The notes under the pieces are model-generated. The model was not told the origin of the DNA, did no database searches, and worked only from the letters and a program-made list of their open reading frames with translations. A stretch of 64,000 bases of DNA from Miscanthus floridulus (lineage: Eukaryota > Streptophyta > Magnoliopsida > Poales > Poaceae): contig NC_089593.1 of the NCBI RefSeq assembly GCF_019320115.1, positions 9,248,386-9,312,385 on the forward strand. The letters run 5' to 3'. Numbering within the stretch: the first letter of the stretch is position 1; every line of letters starts with the position of its first letter. Shown here piece by piece: positions 57,766-64,000 of the stretch. A program made the translations under genes and the position numbers.

Positions 57766-58780
57766 CACATCTTGACACGCAATTAAGAAAGAAGAGAGAT
57801 TTTATATGGTTGTGGCTTGTCAAATTTGTTTAGGCCTTTACCTTATGTCATGGCCTCATTTTCTTACCAAACTCTGTCAAATGTGTGGTGGTCATTTTCT
57901 CACCACACTTTTTACTGTAGCTATACTTTGCTTATGTTTAGCTATATATAATCGTGAAACGATGGGGTAGACAAAAGGCAAATATGGAACTTCACCTAAG
58001 GTCCGATCCAAGCATGCATGCTCACGCACATCGTAATTCGAATCTCACTGTTACTACATACATTATACATACGATGGGTGTGTTCAGGCAAATTACAGTT
58101 TTCTTTAGCAAGGACGCAAACTATAGTTTGATGAGAGTAGCATGTGTTGGTAACTTTGTACTAGTACGAGAGTAAAATAACTTTGAGAATGGCTGGGAAA
58201 TCTGGACTGAGCAACGAAATGAGAAGCAGGAAAGAATTTGCGTCTGGCCTGGACCCTTTCTTTTTCTACGCCGAAACTACTGATGGAGGTGGCCTCGTCA
58301 ATACCCAATAAATAACATGCGGGGGCACCACAGCTTTCCATCAGAACAGTCAGTAATCAGATTGGGAACACCGGTGCGTGCCCCGCTAGAGGCAGGTCTG
58401 ACCAGCGAACTTCCACGCGAGCACGGCGGCGATGATGTCCGACGAGAATCATCACCACCCTGATGATGTGGGAACGACGGTGGGCTAGCTAGGTAGTGGA
58501 TCCCCGGCCGGAACGTGATGGCATAAGAGATGACGACATACATGGGCGAACGAACGCTAGCTTTACCGGCGGTGACTCCTCCACGGCCACCGGCGGCACC
58601 ACAATTTCCAGAATCACCAGCAGCATTGGACGGCGCCTCAAGGCCGAGGAGGGTCGCCGGCACCAACGGAGGTGGCTGCCGGGCCCGGGGTGGGCGTCGG
58701 CGACCGGCTGGTGCTGAGTGCTGAGAGAAGAGGCGTCCTGGGTTGGTAACGGGACTGTTTGTTAATTTTTTTCTATAGAT
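57766..58780. other. Unassigned DNA with a GC-rich island
   Basis: 57766-58290 is AT-rich without recognisable genes. 58300-58740 is GC-rich and open on both strands (175 codons minus, 58298-58825) but I recognise no domain. It ends in a good splice-acceptor-like tract (TTTTTTTCTATAG at 58767-58779) leading into the acyl-CoA synthetase fragment. Confidence 0.4.
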
Positions 58781-58925
58781 GCTTTGGTGGTGAAATTCTT
58801 GAGGGCTATGGGATGGAGACATCATCCTGTATCATATCTGCAATGGATATTGCTGACAAATCAATTGCTCATGACAGTTGGATCCCCAATTGCATCTTGT
58901 GATGAAATGTGTTTCAGTTTGAAGG
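58780..58925 (+). pseudogene. Long-chain acyl-CoA synthetase (LACS) exon fragment
   Basis: LACS enzymes activate fatty acids to acyl-CoA. After an acceptor-like TTTCTATAG, the frame beginning TGC at 58783 reads CFGGEILEGYGM, ETSSCIISAMDIADKSIAH, matching the adenylate-forming motif CFGG-(R/E)V-EGYGMTETSC-ISAMD-GD--GH of peroxisomal-type plant LACS. The expected MTETS Thr is missing, the frame shifts before VGSP-ASC (expected VGSPNPxCE), and an AT microsatellite follows. No other LACS exon was found, so it is a gene fragment or relic, perhaps moved by a transposon. Confidence 0.65.
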
Positions 58926-58945
58926 ATATATATATATATATATAT
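58926..58945. repeat. (AT)10 microsatellite
   Basis: Perfect AT dinucleotide run just after the LACS fragment. Confidence 0.9.
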
Positions 58946-59571
58946 CAAACGGTTTCCGCAGTAAGCCAAGTTCCAAGAAATCATCCAAGACAGCTCAGAG
59001 CTCAGAAGAGAACAACTTATACATCCTCCACGAGATCTGCTGACAGTGGAGAAGCAACACAACTCCAAGTCTCACTCGTTTACCAAGCCTAGCTTTTATT
59101 TTGTTAAATAAATACCAACCTATTCCACATTGGGAATGCATTTGCCCTGATAGCATAAAGCATACAAGTGTCATTTCATTTTGCGCATATATATACGATA
59201 AAAGCCGGATTACATGATGGCATCAAAAATATAAAGTTGGCCTGATTCAGTTTTTGCTAATTAACAGAAATATACGAACCAAGAAGACTATTATTATTTC
59301 AAGTTCCTGAAACACAACCAATGACTACTATGTGCTAGATAATGAAGTCCTGAAGAAACTACAAAGGCTTCACATTTGCTAGTGCCACACTCTAACGCTT
59401 TCCATTTTATGAGTGGCCACCAATCTTAGATGAATGTCATTTGCACAGCCAAAACCAAAATGGTCGGGTGCTCCATATTCTATAGCTTCAGAACTATACA
59501 TGGAAACAAAAGAAACAATTGCACGAATTTATTCTATTTATTTTCAGGGTCACCCTAAAGATTATAAGGTA
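58946..59571. other. Unassigned DNA
   Basis: No gene recognised. The frame FRSKPSSKKSSKTAQSSEEN right after the microsatellite looks protein-like but is short and unidentified. Confidence 0.35.
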
Positions 59572-59827
59572 CTACCTCCATTCCGTTTTATAAGACGTGG
59601 GCTGAAATAACATGGTCTCCTAAATTACATTTTGATCAATTTTTTACTTTATATTATATTATTTATGCTTATAAATTTATGATTATTGGATAGTACAATT
59701 GCTTACGAATCTAACGTATCAATTTTATATTATGATAATTAAAAATTGTTAGCCAAATTATTAGTCAAAATTTTTAGAGTTTGACTATTGATATGCATGT
59801 ACGCCTTATAAAAGGAGACGGAGGTAG
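59572..59827. mobile_element. Stowaway MITE (256 bp, complete)
   Basis: TA target duplication on both sides (59570-59571 and 59828-59829). Terminal inverted repeats are CTACCTCCATTCCGTTTTAT and, on the complement of the right end, CTACCTCCGTCTCCTTTTAT, followed by AAGACGT and AAGGCGT. AT-rich interior, no coding capacity. Typical Tc1/mariner-derived Stowaway. Confidence 0.92.
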
Positions 59828-59949
59828 TATATACCAAACTACATAAATGCACGCACACGCACACGCACAAGAACAAACTATAGTAGTATAACACTTCATT
59901 AATACATAGTACTGTATATATCAAATCTATCACTTACATGTTTATCCTA

Positions 59950-60009
59950 CCAAAGTCGGTCAATTGGAAGTAATTATGTGATCCAAAGTCGGTCAATTGG
60001 AAGTAATTA
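59950..60009. repeat. 33-bp tandem duplication
   Basis: CCAAAGTCGGTCAATTGGAA plus GTAATTA at 59950-59976 recurs exactly at 59983-60009. Confidence 0.88.
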
Positions 60010-61249
60010 AGTGGTCAAGTTTTGAATAATAGTCAACGGTGACAATTATTTGAAAACAAAGGAAGTATTTTACTAGAAGCTACTAGAACATTGACTAGTT
60101 TCTTCCATATATACAGATTGGGTCAAGTTTCTGCCCAAAAGAAAAAGGAAAAGAAACCTAGCCATACATGTGTTATATATAGACACAGAGAAGGAAAAAA
60201 ACTGACCACAGTATCTAGACACAAAGAAGGAAAATGTCATTTAATTGATAGGAGAAACTTTTATTTAACAATAAAAATAAAATTTTCCACACACCCTGCA
60301 GTTAAATAAGGTCTACATTAATGACAAGCATTTGAAGGATCCCGGTAGACATTTGGACTTCTATGTGAATGTGATATGTGTAAGGAGTAACCTATGAAAA
60401 TAGAAGCATAAGTAAACAACATATAGGAATTCTGTGGACCCTCTGATTTTTTATTAATACAAAATCTCACTTTGGGGATCTCCCCCACAGTTTTTTGCAT
60501 CACGAAAAAACTCTTCTAGAGACTAGACGAAAAATTACCAATATATACCTAGTCCATAATGGTATTATATGTATGTACTACAATACTAGGCAAATGTTTC
60601 GTTCATAAACCATTTAGAGGGCAACTTTTGACAAAATCCATAAAAAAATAAGTAGATGTCTAATAATTAAGTAGTTGATCCATGCCAACTCTTTTATAGA
60701 ATAGACGAAAAATTACCAATATATACATAGTCCATAAACAGTAGTGCCAAAGTTTAACATTTGAACGCGACTGCATGAAATCGACCAGGGGGTTGGTTGA
60801 GACCTCGCTCAACTATCCTTTCTAACCTGGAGATCTCCCTACCGTTTGATTTACTAGTTTGTGCAAGTATCCCTATATGGTTGTATCAATTCTATGCTTC
60901 TCATTTATCCGAACAATAAAAGGGCACCTCACTTCAGTGAACTGAATACTATTCTTACCTTTAATGATTGTTTGCCTCCAGACATTGTATGCCGTATGAA
61001 ACAATTTTTTTCTTTCAGCCCACCAGACTCCTTCACAACATTTGTAATTCTACACAATGAATAACCAACTAGTAGTTAGCAGTATGAACAGAACATATTG
61101 CTGTATAACTATGCGGCATAAATTCTGTTACATAACCGGGGAACACTTGCAGATATTATCGGTTCCAAAGCAGCCAAATCATCCATGAGCTTCCAATTAT
61201 CCTTGAAATTAACTTGGTAAGTAAATATTGCAAAGATTCAAAATTGTAG
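60010..61249. other. Unassigned AT-rich DNA with a dispersed duplication
   Basis: A 36-bp block starting TAGACGAAAAATTACCAATA occurs at 60524-60559 and 60702-60737 with one difference, and the preceding ACTCTT is also shared. Nothing else is recognised. Confidence 0.5.
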
Positions 61250-61490
61250 CACTACAGCATGTCTGTTAATAGAAGACATTTTGTCAAAGGCGTTTTTTTC
61301 AAACTGCCTTAATTTCTTGTTGTATAAAGGCATTTATCTCAAACGACCTCTGAAAGTATATTTCTAAAGGCCAAATTGAAAAACGCCTTAATAACCTGTA
61401 ACAATTAGAGGCATTTTTTTTTGTCAAAAATGCCTTAGTTAGTGCGACATTTTGAGGCGTTTTTCTAAAACGTCTTTTCTGTCAGTACTG
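61250..61490. mobile_element. Small non-autonomous DNA transposon remnant
   Basis: Dense subterminal-style repeats of AGGCGTTTTT / AAAACGCCTTA in both orientations, with loosely matching ends CACTACAGCATGTCTG and, on the complement, CAGTACTGACAGAA. No target duplication was confirmed; CACTA or Mutator affinity is possible. Confidence 0.5.
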
Positions 61491-61559
61491 TTTGGACTCG
61501 TAGAAACGATTACTGCTCCTACCGCGAATCAGCGCCGCTCCGCACTCCACGGCCTAACG

Positions 61560-62020
61560 GTAAAAGAGCTCTAGCAAGCGGACGTGTGGCCTATTGTTTT
61601 TTAATCTCCTCCACGCACGCGCCTCCCCGCGAGTCGCGACGCAAATCGGCGCCCACCCCTCTCCCTCCCGCCAACCTCGCGCTGCCCACCCTTCCGCCGC
61701 CTGCTCCTCCCCTGCCCTGGCCTCCCTCGCCGCTCGCACCTCCCCGACGCGCCCCTGCCCCTCCCCCGCTCACCTCTCCCACGCCGCCCATCCCTCCCCC
61801 GCTCACCTCTCCCACACCGCCCGTCCCTCCCCTGCCCAGATCCGAAGTGAATGCGCCTGATGGAGGTGGATCTAGTTGCGGCGAGGAGGAAGAAGGTGCA
61901 CTCAGCGAGGGCGACAACGGAGGCGGGTTGGATTGGGAGCTTGAAGGCAGTACAAGGGCATGAGGGTCATCAGAAGGGAGGAGGGCCCTTGCTGCTTCCC
62001 CACCAGCAGGCACGCTGATC
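61560..62020. other. GC-rich island with proline-rich open frames
   Basis: Open on the plus strand for 125 codons (61586-61963), rich in Pro, Ala and Ser and ending in SSCGEEEEGALSEGDNGGGL, and on the minus strand for 140 codons (61591-62013). It looks like a grass first exon or 5' leader, but there is no identifiable domain or downstream exon. Confidence 0.35.
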
Positions 62021-62069
62021 CATGACTAGGTCTCCATTCCTTCCTATGAACGTCTGCATCCTTAATCTG

Positions 62070-62077
62070 TTTGTACG
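62070..62077. repeat. Target-site duplication TTTGTACG (left) of hAT MITE
   Basis: Perfect 8-bp copy recurs at 62287-62294. Confidence 0.9.
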
Positions 62078-62286
62078 CAGTGGCGGATCCAGGAAAAATT
62101 TTAGGGGGGGGGGCTAAACAAAAGTGCGACAGCAACGTACCTCCGACTGCTACTCGATCTTAAGTCTCGGCCCCACCTACACGATAGAACTTTGCCTAAA
62201 CATTTATGGGGGCTCCAGGGCTCCGGTATCGGTAGGGGGGGCTCGAGCCCCCCCCCCTCCCCGCCCCACCATTGAATCCACCACTG
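62078..62286. mobile_element. hAT-type MITE (209 bp) with C-rich palindrome
   Basis: Begins CAGTGGCGGATCCAGG and ends TTGAATCCACCACTG; ends are inverted repeats (CAGTGGCGGATCCAGG against CAGTGGTGGATTCAA). Flanked by an 8-bp duplication as for hAT elements. Near its right end GGGGGGGCTCGAGCCCCCCC forms a perfect hairpin. No coding capacity. Confidence 0.88.
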
Positions 62287-62294
62287 TTTGTACG
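62287..62294. repeat. Target-site duplication TTTGTACG (right)
   Basis: Second copy of the hAT MITE duplication. Confidence 0.9.
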
Positions 62295-63055
62295 TGTATG
62301 GTTTTGTTCAGAGACTGATCTAGTCTTGTATTCCAGTTTGTACACAGACCTAGGGTTCCTGTTTGGTGTGGCCTGTTTGTGTCTTAATCTCGTAGGCAAG
62401 GTGTTCGATGGAATGCCTCTTTCAGCTTTGAGTTGCATTCAGTTTCTGTCGAAATTGATGTCAAAGTCAATGGGAAAATTTGATGCTCATCTTGCTTGTT
62501 AGTTTCACAACACAACTTGGATTTATAGGTAATATATTATGGGATGTAAGTGCAGAACATATAAATGCCACATAAAATGTTTGCTCCATACAGACCGACA
62601 AACAAACAGGAGATAACCATGCGTGGGTATATAGATATATAGTTAACTGGTGTGGTGGTCCAGTGGACATGGGAAGTCCGTGGCAGGAAAACTATGTGAT
62701 GGTGGGGGAGGGTCACAGACTTACAGTGAGCTACAAGGGATGTACTCAATAAAGATACTTCAAATTGGTCTAGAGTTATGATATCTAAATTGTCCAAAAC
62801 TTTAAAAAATCATCCAAACTAAGAGCAACTCAAAAGCAAATTGTATATTTGCATTAGATTATCCTATTCCTATAAGCACCAGCTTATAAATGGCATTTAG
62901 GAGTTTAGTGTTAATTAATTCTCAGAGTGCATATCAAAATAGTTTGCGGGGGTTTCCATATGAACACTAGCTATAGTACCAAAAACGACGACGAAAAAAA
63001 CATGTTTCGTATCTAATACTTTCAATTCGACTAATAGTGATGGAGATGATCTAGA
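62295..63055. other. Unassigned DNA
   Basis: Mixed composition; no domain, RNA gene or repeat recognised. Confidence 0.4.
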
Positions 63056-63200
63056 AGATGATTGTAGAGGCGCGGTCCTTCTCGAACAGGGCCGCCATGC
63101 CATGGATCCAGTTGGGAGCCATGGTGTACGCCTTCTTCTTGTTGAGGGCATGATGATCCATCCTGGTGAGGGAGTTGGAGTAGCGACCTATATATCATCT
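63056..63200 (-). pseudogene. Unidentified protein-like segment
   Basis: One minus-strand frame reads SNSLTRMDHHALNKKKAYTM followed by APNWIHGMAALFEKDRAS and then a stop. Codon use looks coding and GC is higher than in the surroundings, but I cannot assign a family. It may be a relic exon. Confidence 0.3.
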
Positions 63201-63477
63201 CGAACAACGAACCTTCTGATACCCCGCCCGCATGACCTCAGCTCACATAAGGTGGTGCGGTCCTCAGCGTCATGTTTAAGATTGAGGATGATGACGTCAC
63301 CGAGACACGCAAGATGACCCGCAAATCGCTTGGGCTAGTGAAGACAAGGGAGGTTGCCGCAGATCCATCGAGGAGATGAGGACGAAACGACTTGCTACTG
63401 GTATGTGATAAAGAGGGGAGTCTTTTAGATATTGACAAGGTAGTCTGCTTTCTTCATATCCGTAGTATTCTATTTCA

Positions 63478-63723
63478 TTGAAGTGGACAACAGTAGTAAT
63501 TTTGGCTAACAAAATCATCACCTCTCAGACTAAAAGGAACGTAATTTTGGCTAACAAAATCATCACCTCTCAGACTGAAAGGAACAATGCAAACACTACC
63601 ATCCAAAGGGAAAGAGTGGGCAAAGTTGATACAAGACATGACGAAGCATTTCAGGAACCTCAAAGACTTACTCAAACTGGTTCTGAAGAAATGGTTGTTG
63701 GACTTCTTGTGAAGAAAATATGA
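63478..63723 (+). other. 81-codon ORF containing a 45-bp tandem duplication
   Basis: The block GTAATTTTGGCTAACAAAAT... (45 bp) occurs at 63496-63540 and 63541-63585 with one difference. Both copies are read in frame, giving VILANKIITSQTKRN and VILANKIITSQTERN. The rest (NTTIQRERVGKVDTRHDEAF) is unidentified. Because the unit is a multiple of three, the frame survived the duplication; whether it is expressed is unknown. Confidence 0.35.
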
Positions 63724-64000
63724 TATGGTGTGGTTTTGCCACATCTGCGACTGATTCTGTTAGAGCTAGCAATTAGTGTGATTAACTAAGAGATGGAATT
63801 TTGAAAGTAGATAGCTTGTGTATAGCAAGTAGAATGCATGCCATCTAGGTAGTATGCAAGCTCTAAAATTGTGATCTGGTGAATGCTCTACATTTTTGTT
63901 TTGAAAATGAATGAGGTACTTGTTAAGTAGCCAAACGAATGAATTGTTGGAACTTGGGTTCTGAACAGACCAAGGGGAGAGTACAGAATAGAGAGCTTGG

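Noticed and set aside
58298..58825. 175-codon minus-strand frame as a host gene
   Set aside because: Pro/Ser/Arg-rich without a recognised domain, and it overlaps the plus-strand LACS relic; kept only as an unassigned GC-rich island.
1..64000. tRNA, rRNA or CRISPR loci
   Set aside because: No cloverleaf, rRNA core sequence or spaced repeat array was seen; the regular repeats are LTR minisatellites without unique spacers.

Overview
The window is a transposon-dense stretch of a large grass (Poaceae) nuclear genome. The repeat families fit the Andropogoneae (Saccharum, Sorghum, Miscanthus): a Sirevirus-type Ty1/copia element, Tat-lineage Ty3/gypsy elements with PF04195-like antisense genes, Tekay/Del-like chromovirus pieces, and hAT, CACTA and Stowaway elements. 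The genus is inference; sugarcane or a close relative is my best guess. I see no bacterial, rRNA, tRNA or CRISPR features.

Layout. (1) 1-2.0 kb: first coding exon of a TORC1 subunit RAPTOR homologue on the minus strand, with its promoter to the right; the rest of the gene lies beyond the left edge. (2) 2.0-3.7 kb: intergenic DNA with a foldback MITE. (3) 3.7-21.8 kb: a Sirevirus solo LTR (TSD TCAAG) split by a 16.1-kb Tat gypsy element (TSD CTATC) on the minus strand. (4) 21.8-28.5 kb: an old retroelement remnant, a CACTA end, and the 3' part of a Tekay-like chromovirus (integrase, chromodomain, very long LTR) carrying a 556-bp hAT element (TSD CCTATATG). (5) 28.5-56.8 kb: a second Tat element, interrupted in its 3' LTR by a complete 9.8-kb Sirevirus (TSD CCTCT) and internally by a 2.76-kb solo LTR (TSD CTGTT). 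Its right end is a deletion junction joining gag leader directly to LTR. (6) 56.8-64.0 kb: low-copy DNA with Stowaway and hAT MITEs, short tandem duplications and a fragment of a long-chain acyl-CoA synthetase pseudogene. No intact host gene is recognised there.

The most interesting content is inside the two Tat elements. Each carries a four-exon gene antisense to gag-pol (PF04195-like domain, acidic segment, low-complexity linker, long coiled coil). Between that gene and pol each also carries three diverged modules, each ending in a decamer like the element's own polypurine tract. The second element has an extra, element-specific antisense ORF. Comparing the two copies shows that many premature stops are CAG to TAG or TGG to TGA transitions, as expected from deamination of methylated cytosines.

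Most coding sequence here is dead or dying retrotransposon. Only the Sirevirus pol (1054 codons) is open throughout, but its gag region is broken by a one-base frameshift and two stops. The single confident host gene is RAPTOR.
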